64,000 bases of DNA from Pseudooceanicola sp050897975 (lineage in GTDB: Bacteria; Pseudomonadota; Alphaproteobacteria; Rhodobacterales; Rhodobacteraceae): contig NZ_JBPAXY010000001.1 of assembly GCF_050897975.1 (NCBI RefSeq), positions 186,001-250,000 of the forward strand, read 5' to 3'. The translations under genes were made by a program, and so were the position numbers. Below the pieces are notes generated by a model. That model was not told the DNA's origin. It did no database searches and saw only the letters and a list, made by a program, of their open reading frames with translations. This document shows, one piece after another, positions 10,211 through 18,607 of this stretch (positions are counted from its first letter, which is position 1; the number at the start of each line of letters is the position of its first letter).

Positions 10211-11744
10211 CACCGCGGCACAGACCGGCGGCAAACGCCCCAATATCCTGATTCTCATGGTCGACCAGCTGAACGGGACGCTGTTCCCCGACGGCCCCGC
10301 CGACTGGCTGCACGCGCCCCATATAAAGGCGCTGGCCGACCGCTCGACCCGGTTCGCCAATACCTACACCGGCTCCCCCCTCTGCGCGCCAGGCCGGGCC
10401 GCCTATATGTCGGGCCAGCTGCCGCGGCGCACCAAGGTCTATGACAACGCGGCCGAGTTTGCCTCTGACATCCCCACCTATGCCCACCACCTGCGGCGGG
10501 CGGGCTATCAGACCTATCTGTCGGGCAAGATGCACTTTGTCGGCCCCGACCAGCTGCACGGTTTTGAGAAGCGCCTGACCACCGACATCTACCCCGCCGA
10601 TTTCGGCTGGACCCCCGACTATCGCAAACCGGGCGAGCGGATCGACTGGTGGTATCACAACATGGGCAGCGTCACCGGCGCGGGCGTGGCCGAGATCACC
10701 AACCAGATGGAATATGACGACGAGGTCGCCTTCCAGGCCAGCGCCAAGGTGCGCCACCTGGGCCGCCGCCTGGACGACCGGCCCTGGATGATGACCGTCA
10801 GCTTCACCCACCCCCACGACCCCTATGTGGCGCGCAAGAAATACTGGGATCTCTACGAGGATTGCGACCACCTGGACCCCGAGGTGGCGCCGATCCCCTA
10901 TGCAGAGCTGGACCCGCATTCGCAGCGCATCTTCGACGCCAACGACTGGCGCAATTTCGACATCACCCAGGAGGACGTGCGCCGGTCGCGCCGGGCCTAT
11001 TTCGCCAATATCTCCTACCTCGACGACAAGGTCGGCGAGATCATGGAAGCGCTGGAGATGACCCGGCAGCTGGACAATACCATCGTGCTGTTCGTCTCTG
11101 ACCACGGCGACATGCTGGGCAACAAGGGCCTGTGGTTCAAGATGACCTTCTTCGAAGGCTCGGCCCGGGTGCCGCTGATGGTGGCCGCACCTGGCATGGC
11201 GCCGGGGCGGGTCGACACGCCGGTCTCGACCATCGACGTCACCCCCACCCTGGCGGAACTGGCAGGCATCGACATTTCCGACATCGCCCCCTGGACCGAT
11301 GGCGAAAGCCTGGTGGGCCTGTCCAACGGCACCCCGCGCACCTCGCCCGTCCGCATGGAATATGCCGCCGAAGGCAGCTACGCGCCGCTGGTCGGCCTGC
11401 GGCAGGGCGATTGGAAATACATCCGCTGCGAGCTGGACCCGCCGCAGCTCTACAATCTGGCCGAAGATCCGAACGAACTGGTGAACCGCGCCGGCGACCC
11501 CGCTTTGCAAAGCGTGGAAGAACGGTTTGCAAAGATGGCGGATGACTATTGGGATCTGCCCCGCTTCGACGCCGAGGTGCGCGAAAGCCAGGCCCGGCGC
11601 CTGATCGTCTACGAGGCGCTGCGCAACGGCGAGTATTTCCCCTGGGATTTCGAGCCGCTGCAAAAGGCCTCGGAACGCTACATGCGCAATCACATGGACC
11701 TCAACGTGCTGGAGGAAAACCAGCGCTATCCCCGCGGAGAATGA
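10203..11744 (+). CDS. betC: Choline-sulfatase
   Basis: Cytoplasmic type I sulfatase hydrolysing choline-O-sulfate to choline and sulfate. 513 aa. The sulfatase signature CAPGR begins at Cys61, the residue converted to formylglycine; Asp21-Gln22 near the N-terminus and the SDHGDMLG segment supply metal-binding residues. The C-terminal part (FEPLQKASERYMRNHMDLN) matches the choline-sulfatase extension. The GTG start at 10203 overlaps betI; the stop overlaps an ATG at 11741 (ATGA). Lies between betI and betB as in the rhizobial betICBA order, so sulfated choline feeds directly into betaine synthesis. Confidence 0.95.
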   Translation: MTDTAAQTGGKRPNILILMVDQLNGTLFPDGPADWLHAPHIKALADRSTRFANTYTGSPLCAPGRAAYMSGQLPRRTKVYDNAAEFASDIPTYAHHLRRAGYQTYLSGKMHFVGPDQLHGFEKRLTTDIYPADFGWTPDYRKPGERIDWWYHNMGSVTGAGVAEITNQMEYDDEVAFQASAKVRHLGRRLDDRPWMMTVSFTHPHDPYVARKKYWDLYEDCDHLDPEVAPIPYAELDPHSQRIFDANDWRNFDITQEDVRRSRRAYFANISYLDDKVGEIMEALEMTRQLDNTIVLFVSDHGDMLGNKGLWFKMTFFEGSARVPLMVAAPGMAPGRVDTPVSTIDVTPTLAELAGIDISDIAPWTDGESLVGLSNGTPRTSPVRMEYAAEGSYAPLVGLRQGDWKYIRCELDPPQLYNLAEDPNELVNRAGDPALQSVEERFAKMADDYWDLPRFDAEVRESQARRLIVYEALRNGEYFPWDFEPLQKASERYMRNHMDLNVLEENQRYPRGE

Positions 11745-11746
11745 CC

Positions 11747-13201
11747 ATGAAATCCGTTCAGCCCAAGGGCTCTCACTTCATCGACGGCGCCTATGTGGAC
11801 GACACCGCGGGCCGGGAAATCCCCTGCGTCTATGCCGCCACCGGCGAGACCGTCGCGACCCTGCATGCCGCCACCCCCGCCATCGTCGAGGCCGCCCTGG
11901 CCTCGGCCGAGCGGGCGCAAAAGGCCTGGGCCGCCCTGCCCCCCGTGGCGCGCGGCCGCGTGCTGCGCCGCGCCGCCGACCTGCTGGTGGAACGCAATGC
12001 CGAACTGTCCGAGCTGGAAAGCATCGACACCGGCAAGCCCATTCAGGAAACCCTGGTGGCCGATGCCACCTCGGGGGCCGAGGCGCTGGAATATTACGCG
12101 GGCCTGGCCGCCACCCTGACCGGCGAGACGATCCCCCTGGGGGGCGATTTCGTCTATACGATCCGCGAACCCCTGGGCGTCTGCCTCGGCATCGGCGCCT
12201 GGAACTATCCCACCCAGATTGCCGCCTGGAAGGCCGCCCCCGCCCTGGCCTGCGGCAATGCGATGGTCTTCAAACCTTCCGAAGTGACGCCCCTTTGCGC
12301 GTTGAAACTGGCCGAGATCTTTATCGAGGCGGGGGCGCCCGCGGGCCTCTTCAACGTGGTCAACGGCTATGGCGACGCCGCCGCCGCGATGGTCAGCGAC
12401 CCGCGTGTCGCCAAGGTCTCGCTGACCGGCTCGGTGCCCACGGGGCAAAAGGTCTATGCCGCCGCTGCCGAAGGCCTGCGCCATGTCACCATGGAGCTGG
12501 GCGGCAAGTCGCCCCTGATCATCTTCGAGGATGCCGATCTGGAAAACGCCATCTCGGCGGCGATCAACGGCAACTTCTATTCCACCGGCCAGATCTGCTC
12601 CAACGGCACCCGGGTCTTCGTGCATGAAAACATCGTCGAGGATTTCATCGAACGGCTGGTCGAACGCACACGCCAGGCCATCACCGGCGACCCGCTGGAC
12701 TCCGAAACCCAGATCGGCCCGATGATCACCGAGGCGCAGCGCCAGAAGGTGCTGAACTATATCCGCATCGGCCAGCAGGAAGGGGCCGAGCTGATCCTGG
12801 GCGGCAAAGCCCCCGAGGGGCCGGGCTTCTTCATCGAGCCGACGATCTTCCGCAATGTCACCGACGAGATGACCATCGCCCGCGAGGAAATCTTTGGCCC
12901 CGTCCTGTCGATCCTGACCTTCAAGGACGAGGACGAGGTGATCACCCGCGCCAATGACACCCCCTTCGGCCTGGCCGCCGGTCTGTTCACCAAGGACTTC
13001 ACCCGCGCGCACCGCGTCGTGGCCCAGCTTCAGGCGGGCACCTGCTGGATCAACGAATACAACCTGACGCCGGTCGAGGCCCCCTTCGGCGGGGTGAAGA
13101 TGTCGGGCGTGGGCCGCGAGAACTCGAAGGCCGCGATCGAGCATTACAGCCAGGTGAAATCCGTCTATGTCGCCACCGGCGACGTGGCCTCGGCGTTCTG
13201 A
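11747..13201 (+). CDS. betB: Betaine-aldehyde dehydrogenase
   Basis: NAD(P)-dependent aldehyde dehydrogenase making glycine betaine from betaine aldehyde. 484 aa, close to the 490 of E. coli BetB. General base Glu250 in TMELGGKSP and catalytic Cys284 in GQICSNGT; the Rossmann part holds TGSVPTGQ. Two ATGs two codons apart are possible (11741 and 11747); the second is preferred because GGAG lies 7 bases before it, while it lies only 1 base before the first. Third gene of betICBA, seven bases before betA. Confidence 0.95.
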   Translation: MKSVQPKGSHFIDGAYVDDTAGREIPCVYAATGETVATLHAATPAIVEAALASAERAQKAWAALPPVARGRVLRRAADLLVERNAELSELESIDTGKPIQETLVADATSGAEALEYYAGLAATLTGETIPLGGDFVYTIREPLGVCLGIGAWNYPTQIAAWKAAPALACGNAMVFKPSEVTPLCALKLAEIFIEAGAPAGLFNVVNGYGDAAAAMVSDPRVAKVSLTGSVPTGQKVYAAAAEGLRHVTMELGGKSPLIIFEDADLENAISAAINGNFYSTGQICSNGTRVFVHENIVEDFIERLVERTRQAITGDPLDSETQIGPMITEAQRQKVLNYIRIGQQEGAELILGGKAPEGPGFFIEPTIFRNVTDEMTIAREEIFGPVLSILTFKDEDEVITRANDTPFGLAAGLFTKDFTRAHRVVAQLQAGTCWINEYNLTPVEAPFGGVKMSGVGRENSKAAIEHYSQVKSVYVATGDVASAF

Positions 13202-13208
13202 GGGCCCC

Positions 13209-14882
13209 ATGAGCACTCAGATGGAAGCGGATTACGTCATCATCGGCTCGGGCTCGGCGGGGTCCGTCATGGCCGCGCGGCTGTCGGAGGATGGCCAGCA
13301 CAAGGTGCTGGTGCTGGAGTTCGGCGGCACCGACGCCGGGCCCTTCATCCAGATGCCCGCCGCCCTCTCCTATCCGATGAACATGAAACGCTACGACTGG
13401 GGCTTCATGTCGGAACCGGAGCCCGGGCTGGGCGGGCGCCGCCTGGTCACCCCGCGCGGCAAGGTCGTCGGCGGCTCGTCCTCGATCAACGGCATGGTCT
13501 ATGTGCGCGGCCACGCCCGCGACTTCGACCACTGGGCGGATCAGGGCGCGCAGGGCTGGGCCTATGCCGATGTGCTGCCCTATTTCAAACGCGCCGAAAC
13601 CTGGCATGACGGCGGCCATGGCGGCGATGCCAGCTGGCGTGGCACGGATGGGCCGCTGCATGTCACCCGAGGCCCGCGCGAAAACCCGCTGTTTCACGCC
13701 TTCGTCGAGGCCGGGCGCCAGGCCGGGTTCGAGACCACCGAGGATTACAACGGCGAGAAGCAGGAAGGCTTTGGCCCGATGGAGCAGACGGTCTGGAAGG
13801 GCCGCCGCTGGTCCACCGCCAATGCCTATCTGAAACCGGCGCTGAAACGCGAGAACCTTCAGATGATCCGCTGTTTCGCCCGCCGCGTGGTGATCGAAAA
13901 TGGTCGCGCCACCGGGGTGGAGATCGAGCGCGGCGGCACAATCGAGGTCGTGCGCGCCCGGCGCGAGGTGGTCATCGCCGCCTCTTCGATCAACTCGCCC
14001 AAGATCCTGATGCTGTCGGGTATCGGCCCCGCCGCGCATCTGCGCGAGCACGGGATCGAGGTGGTGGCCGACCGTCCCGGCGTGGGCCAGAACCTGCAAG
14101 ATCACCTGGAGCTCTATATCCAGCAGGCCAGCACCCAGCCGATCACGCTCTACAAGCACTGGAACCTTTGGGGGAAGGCCATCGCCGGGGCGCAATGGCT
14201 GCTGACGAAACGCGGCCTGGGCGCCTCGAACCAGTTCGAAAGCGCGGGCTTCATCCGCTCGGCCGCCGGGGTGGATTATCCCGACATCCAGTTCCACTTC
14301 CTGCCTATCGCGGTGCGCTACGACGGTCAGGCGGCGGCGGAAGGGCACGGATTCCAAGCCCATGTGGGCCCGATGCGCTCTGCCTCTCGTGGGGCGGTGA
14401 CGTTGAAATCGGCCGACCCCAGAGACGCCCCGCGGATCTTCTTCAACTACATGTCCGAGGGCTCGGACTGGCGCGATTTCCGCCATTGCATCCGCGTCAC
14501 CCGCGAAATCTTCGGCCAGCAGGCCTTCGATCCCTTCCGCGGCAAGGAGATCAGCCCCGGCGCCGAGGTGCAGACCGACGACCAGCTCGACGCCCATATC
14601 CGCGAACACGCCGAAAGCGCCTATCACCCCTGCGGCACCGCCCGAATGGGCCGGGCCAGCGACCCCATGGCGGTGGTTGATCCCGAAACCCGGGTGATCG
14701 GGGTCGAGGGGCTGCGCCTGGCCGACAGTTCGGTCTTTCCGCGCATTCCCAATGGCAATCTCAACGCGCCAACCATCATGGTGGGGGAAAAGGCCTCGGA
14801 TCATATCCTGGGCCGCACACCGCTGGCGCCCGCCAATGTGGAACCCTGGATCAACCCGCGCTGGCAGGTCAGCGACCGCTAG
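13209..14882 (+). CDS. betA: Choline dehydrogenase
   Basis: FAD-dependent GMC-family oxidoreductase oxidising choline to betaine aldehyde, usually membrane-associated and linked to the respiratory chain. 557 aa. FAD dinucleotide fold GSGSAG at 13-18; GMC signature in GKVVGGSSSINGMVYVRG; catalytic His473 in HPCGTARMG. ATG at 13209 gives MSTQMEADYVIIGSG, the standard start. Last gene of betICBA; a 12-bp hairpin follows. Confidence 0.95.
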   Translation: MSTQMEADYVIIGSGSAGSVMAARLSEDGQHKVLVLEFGGTDAGPFIQMPAALSYPMNMKRYDWGFMSEPEPGLGGRRLVTPRGKVVGGSSSINGMVYVRGHARDFDHWADQGAQGWAYADVLPYFKRAETWHDGGHGGDASWRGTDGPLHVTRGPRENPLFHAFVEAGRQAGFETTEDYNGEKQEGFGPMEQTVWKGRRWSTANAYLKPALKRENLQMIRCFARRVVIENGRATGVEIERGGTIEVVRARREVVIAASSINSPKILMLSGIGPAAHLREHGIEVVADRPGVGQNLQDHLELYIQQASTQPITLYKHWNLWGKAIAGAQWLLTKRGLGASNQFESAGFIRSAAGVDYPDIQFHFLPIAVRYDGQAAAEGHGFQAHVGPMRSASRGAVTLKSADPRDAPRIFFNYMSEGSDWRDFRHCIRVTREIFGQQAFDPFRGKEISPGAEVQTDDQLDAHIREHAESAYHPCGTARMGRASDPMAVVDPETRVIGVEGLRLADSSVFPRIPNGNLNAPTIMVGEKASDHILGRTPLAPANVEPWINPRWQVSDR

Positions 14883-14895
14883 ACCCAACTGCGGC

Positions 14896-14931
14896 CCGCG
14901 CTTCGCCGCCCATCTGGTAGGCGAAGCGCGG
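14896..14931 (+). terminator. Hairpin after betICBA
   Basis: Perfect 12-bp stem (CCGCGCTTCGCC at 14896-14907 with GGCGAAGCGCGG at 14920-14931) 13 bases past the betA stop. There is no clear T-run after it, so it may stabilise the 3' end or act as a weak terminator. Confidence 0.55.
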
Positions 14932-15085
14932 CTTATCCACAACATAGAGCGCGAAACCGTAGGGTTTCGGCCCCAATCCTGTATACAGGCCTTTTCCGAC
15001 CTTTACCGGGGCTTCATACTTGGCTGTCATCCTCGGGACGAGGGATCCCCCCGGACCGGCCCCTTTCAGAACGAAGGCCTTCAGG

Positions 15086-15556
15086 TTGAGCGCGCTTTGG
15101 CAGACCACATTTCAGGCCCATGACAGCACCGGCAAGCCGGTGCAGACGCAGTATTGCGCGCTGTGCTATCGGATCGTGAAGGACAAGCCGCAGATACTGC
15201 TGATCACCTCGCGCGGCACCAAGCGCTGGATCCTGCCCAAGGGCTGGCCGATGAAATCGCGCACCCCCGGCAAGGCGGCCCTGCGCGAAGCCTATGAAGA
15301 GGCCGGGGTGATCGGGCGCGTCTCGGAAACCTCGCTGGGGCTTTTTCCCTACATGAAGGCGGTCGAGGGCGGCGCGGATCTCGCCTGCGTCGGCATCGTC
15401 TATCCGGTGCATGTGCGCCTGCTGAAGGCAGAATACCCCGAGGCCGGAGAGCGCAAGCGCAAGTGGTTCTCGCGCAAGAAGGCCGCGCGGGCCGTGGCCG
15501 AACCGGAACTGGCCCGCATCCTGAAGACCTTCGATCCCTCCAAGCTGCGCAACTAG
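15086..15556 (+). CDS. Nudix hydrolase
   Basis: 156-aa Nudix-fold hydrolase of the small alphaproteobacterial type similar to diphosphoinositol-polyphosphate phosphohydrolases (ITSRGTKRWILPKGWP). The Nudix box is GWPMKSR-x7-REAYEEAGV: the catalytic REuxEExGu half is intact, but the first Glu of Gx5E is Arg. TTG at 15086 is chosen as start because GAAGG lies 8 bases upstream and the protein then starts LSALWQTTF as in relatives; an in-frame TTG at 15020 would give 178 aa. Substrate not deducible. Confidence 0.8.
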   Translation: MSALWQTTFQAHDSTGKPVQTQYCALCYRIVKDKPQILLITSRGTKRWILPKGWPMKSRTPGKAALREAYEEAGVIGRVSETSLGLFPYMKAVEGGADLACVGIVYPVHVRLLKAEYPEAGERKRKWFSRKKAARAVAEPELARILKTFDPSKLRN

Positions 15557-15652
15557 GCCCGCGCGGGACGGACGGCGGCGGACGCCGGTTGGATTCTTGC
15601 ATCCGCCCGAAATCTCTCTATCTCAAGAGGATCACTGAGCGGATCTGACGGG

Positions 15653-16126
15653 ATGATCAACTTCGACCTGAAATGCGACCAGGGGCACGGCTTCAACAGC
15701 TGGTTCCAAAGCTCTGCCGCCTTCGACAGCCTGCTGTCGGCGGGTCATGTCGCCTGCCCCGTCTGCGGCTCCACCGCCGTGGAAAAGGCGCTGATGGCGC
15801 CGCGTGTGCGCCCCTCGCGCAGCGCCGCTGCGGCCCCGCCGCCCGAAAGCGCCCCAGAGGTTCCCCGCGCCGAGGCCCCGGCCCGGCCCCTGTCCACCCC
15901 GGGATCCGAGGCCGAAGAGGCCCTGCGCGCCCTGCGCCGCCGGGTCGAGGAGAACGCCACCTACGTGGGCGGCAACTTCGCCAAAGAGGCACGGGCGATC
16001 CACGAGGGCGAGAAGCCCGACCGCCCGATCTATGGCGAGGCCAAGCCGGAAGAGGCCCGCGCCCTGATCGAAGAGGGCGTGCCGGTGCTGCCCCTGCCCT
16101 TCGCCCCGGGCCGCAAGACCAACTGA
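15653..16126 (+). CDS. DUF1178 family protein
   Basis: 157-aa protein of the DUF1178 family, common in alphaproteobacteria and without known function. The N-terminus (MINFDLKCDQGHGFNSWF) holds a zinc-ribbon-like Cys8 plus CPVC pair near residues 36-39. A Pro/Ala-rich linker follows, then a conserved C-terminal segment (YVGGNFAKEARAIHEGE...YGEAKPEEARALIEEG). It lies 96 bases after the Nudix gene on the same strand; such genes often sit together in Rhodobacterales. Confidence 0.85.
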   Translation: MINFDLKCDQGHGFNSWFQSSAAFDSLLSAGHVACPVCGSTAVEKALMAPRVRPSRSAAAAPPPESAPEVPRAEAPARPLSTPGSEAEEALRALRRRVEENATYVGGNFAKEARAIHEGEKPDRPIYGEAKPEEARALIEEGVPVLPLPFAPGRKTN

Positions 16127-16207
16127 GCACCACAGCCGACGCACAGCCACCTCCCCGCTAAAGGCCCACGACCTCCCCAGGGGCGCGCCCTGCTCCCGTC
16201 ACGGGGC

Positions 16208-16263
16208 TGAAAATACTCGCGGGGGGAATTGGGCCGGCAAGGCCCAAGGGGGGCAAGGCCCCC
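16208..16263. repeat. Diverged copy of the mosaic intergenic repeat
   Basis: TGAAAATACTCGCGGGGGG (16208-16226) resembles, on the opposite strand, the core CCCGGGATATTTTTGGCAA found at 22.4, 26.3, 29.5 and 31.4 kb. It is followed by a TTGGGCC/GGCCCAA hairpin (16229-16247) and the palindrome GGGGGCAAGGCCCCC (16249-16263). It fills most of the 236-base gap between the DUF1178 and SDR genes. Confidence 0.5.
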
Positions 16264-16362
16264 ACCCTGCCGGAGGCTATGGCCCCTGCGTCGTATATTC
16301 CCCTTTCCATTGCCCCGCAGCGCCCCCCGCGCTAGGCCTTCGGCAACCAAGGAGGGGCTTTC

Positions 16363-17007
16363 ATGCATATCGTCATCACCGGCGCCAGCCGCGGCATCGG
16401 CGCCGAGCTTAAACGTCAGTACGAGGCACGCGGCGAGACCGTGACCGGCACCGCGACCCGGGGCGGCGCGGGCCTGCTGGCCCTGGACGTGACCGACCCC
16501 GCGCAACTGGCCGCCCTGGCGGATCAGGTCACGGCGCCGGTGGATCTGCTGATCTGCAACGCCGGGGTCTATCTGGACAAGGGCCAAAGCCTGGAGACCG
16601 GATACGACGCCCAGACCTGGGCGCGGGAAATGCAGGTCAATGTGGCGGGCCCCTTCCTGACGGTGCAGGCCCTGTTGCCGCAGCTGCGCGCGGCGCGTCC
16701 CGCGCGGGTCGCCATCATTGCCTCGGCCATGGGCAGCCAGCAGCGCGCCCCGGGCGGATCCTATATCTACCGCGCCTCCAAGGCGGCGGCGGTGAACCTG
16801 GCGCGCAACCTGGCCACCGATCTGGCCCCCGAAGGCATCGCCGTGGGCGCCTATCACCCGGGCTGGGTGCAGACCGACATGGGCGGCGCAGGCGCCGATA
16901 TCGACGCGCCCACCTCGGCCGCCGGGCTGATCGCGCGCTTCGACGCCCTGTCGCCCGCCACCACTGGCTGTTTCGAGGGCTACGACGGCGCGCCGATCCC
17001 CTACTGA
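16363..17007 (+). CDS. SDR-family oxidoreductase
   Basis: 214-aa short-chain dehydrogenase/reductase. NAD(P)-binding TGASRGIG near residues 6-13, NAG of the LLICNAGV segment, and the catalytic Tyr-x3-Lys in SYIYRASKAA preceded by the Ser of SAMGS. AAGGAGG lies shortly before the ATG at 16363. It is of the classical short type resembling CsgA/YciK-like SDRs; substrate unknown. Stands alone between a repeat-bearing gap and lysC. Confidence 0.88.
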   Translation: MHIVITGASRGIGAELKRQYEARGETVTGTATRGGAGLLALDVTDPAQLAALADQVTAPVDLLICNAGVYLDKGQSLETGYDAQTWAREMQVNVAGPFLTVQALLPQLRAARPARVAIIASAMGSQQRAPGGSYIYRASKAAAVNLARNLATDLAPEGIAVGAYHPGWVQTDMGGAGADIDAPTSAAGLIARFDALSPATTGCFEGYDGAPIPY

Positions 17008-17145
17008 GCCGCCAGGGCGCGGCGCCCCCGGCCTGGGCTGGCGGCCGCGCCCGGCGCGCAAAGCGGCGCAATCGCGCTTGCGCCGGACCCCGTCCATGCG
17101 TAAACCGGCGCGCAGCTTCTCCCAACCACGGGGTTTGAGACCGGC

Positions 17146-18381
17146 ATGCCTGTTCTCGTGATGAAATTCGGCGGCACCTCCGTCGCCAACCTCGACCGGA
17201 TCCGCCGCGCGGCAAAACGCGTCGGCGTCGAAGTGGCCAAGGGCTATGACGTGATCGTCATCGTCTCGGCCATGTCCGGCAAGACCAATGAACTCGTCGG
17301 CTGGGTCAACGAGACCAGCCCGATGTATGACGCGCGCGAATATGACGCCGTGGTCAGCTCGGGCGAGAATGTCACCGCCGGGCTGATGGCCCTGACCTTG
17401 CAGGAAATGGACGTGCCCGCACGCTCCTGGCAGGGCTGGCAGGTGCCGCTGAAGACCAACAGCGCCCATTCCCAGGCGCGGATCGAAGAGATTCCCACCG
17501 ACAACATCCTGGCCAAGTTCGGCGAGGGGATGAAGGTGGCCGTGGTCGCGGGCTTCCAGGGCATCTCGCCCGAGGGCCGCATCACCACCCTGGGCCGGGG
17601 CGGGTCCGACACCACCGCCGTGGCCTTTGCCGCCGCCTTCGACGCCGAGCGCTGCGACATCTACACCGATGTCGACGGCGTCTACACCACCGACCCCCGC
17701 GTCGCGCCCAAGGCGCGCAAGCTGGACCGTATCGCCTTCGAGGAGATGCTGGAGCTGGCCTCGCTGGGCGCCAAGGTCTTGCAGACCCGCTCGGTCGAGC
17801 TGGCCATGCGTTACAACGTCAAACTGCGCGTTCTGTCGAGTTTCGAGGAACAATCCGACACAGCCGGCACCCTTGTCTGTGCCGAGGAGGACATCATGGA
17901 ATCCAACGTCGTCAACGGCATCGCCTTCTCGCGCGAAGAGGCGAAGATGACCCTTGTGTCGGTCGCCGACACCCCCGGCATCGCCGCCGCGATCTTCGGG
18001 CCGCTGTCCGAGGCCGGCGTCAACGTCGACATGATCATCCAGAACATCAGCGAGGAAGGTCTGACCGACATGACCTTCTCTTGTCCGATCGACCAGGTGA
18101 AGCGCGCCGAGAAGGCGCTGAACGATGCCAAGGCGGCGGGCGACCTGGCCTTCGAGGCGCTGGAAGCCGACACCGAGGTCTGCAAGGTCTCGGCCGTGGG
18201 CATCGGGATGCGCAGCCAGTCCGGCGTGGCCGCGAAGATGTTCAAGGTGCTCTCTGACGAGGGCATTAACATCAAGGTCATCGCCACCTCCGAGATCAAG
18301 ATCTCGGTGCTGATCGAACGTAAGTACATGGAACTGGCCGTGCAGGCCCTGCACGACGCCTTCGAGCTGGAAAAGGCCTGA
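17146..18381 (+). CDS. lysC: Aspartate kinase
   Basis: First enzyme of the aspartate pathway (Lys, Thr, Met, diaminopimelate): ATP + aspartate to aspartyl-4-phosphate. 411 aa, the length of feedback-regulated LysC of Gram-positives and alphaproteobacteria. Amino-acid kinase domain 1-240 with KFGGTS at 7-12, then two ACT regulatory domains from about 265 to the end (VSVADTPGIAAAIFGPLSEAGVNVDMI; VGIGMRSQSGVAAKMFKVLSDEG, each shown here as separate segments). An in-frame ATG at codon 251 has a strong ribosome site and would give a 161-aa regulatory subunit. Confidence 0.96.
   Translation: MPVLVMKFGGTSVANLDRIRRAAKRVGVEVAKGYDVIVIVSAMSGKTNELVGWVNETSPMYDAREYDAVVSSGENVTAGLMALTLQEMDVPARSWQGWQVPLKTNSAHSQARIEEIPTDNILAKFGEGMKVAVVAGFQGISPEGRITTLGRGGSDTTAVAFAAAFDAERCDIYTDVDGVYTTDPRVAPKARKLDRIAFEEMLELASLGAKVLQTRSVELAMRYNVKLRVLSSFEEQSDTAGTLVCAEEDIMESNVVNGIAFSREEAKMTLVSVADTPGIAAAIFGPLSEAGVNVDMIIQNISEEGLTDMTFSCPIDQVKRAEKALNDAKAAGDLAFEALEADTEVCKVSAVGIGMRSQSGVAAKMFKVLSDEGINIKVIATSEIKISVLIERKYMELAVQALHDAFELEKA
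17884..17898 (+). promoter_or_regulatory. Internal ribosome site and start inside lysC
   Basis: GAGGAGG (17884-17890), five bases, then ATG (17896-17898), in frame with lysC at codon 251, exactly before the ACT domains. In Bacillus and Corynebacterium aspartate kinases a beta subunit is made from such an internal start at nearly the same place. Whether it is used here is inference; GAG-GAG also simply encodes Glu-Glu. Confidence 0.5.
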
Positions 18382-18421
18382 GGCCCGACTGCCCGGCCAC
18401 CGGCCAGGGCACCCCTTTCCG

Positions 18422-18452
18422 ACGCCTCCGCCCCTCGGGACGGGGGCGTTTT
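18422..18452 (+). terminator. Terminator after lysC
   Basis: Stem ACGCCTCCG (18422-18430) with CGGGGGCGT (18441-18449), 9 pairs with one G-U, followed by TTTT, 41 bases beyond the lysC stop. Confidence 0.7.
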
Positions 18453-18607
18453 GCTGTCCGGGCAGTCACCTGCCCCAGCTGCCCAAACCCCGGGCCTATC
18501 GGCAAAAGGTCGCAATCCGTCCACCCTTTACGTCGCTCTTATGCATTTCACTTTGCTGGACTTTGTGGTCTAGTCGGGCGGCAGCGATCGGAGGCGAAGC
18601 CGGGGAC

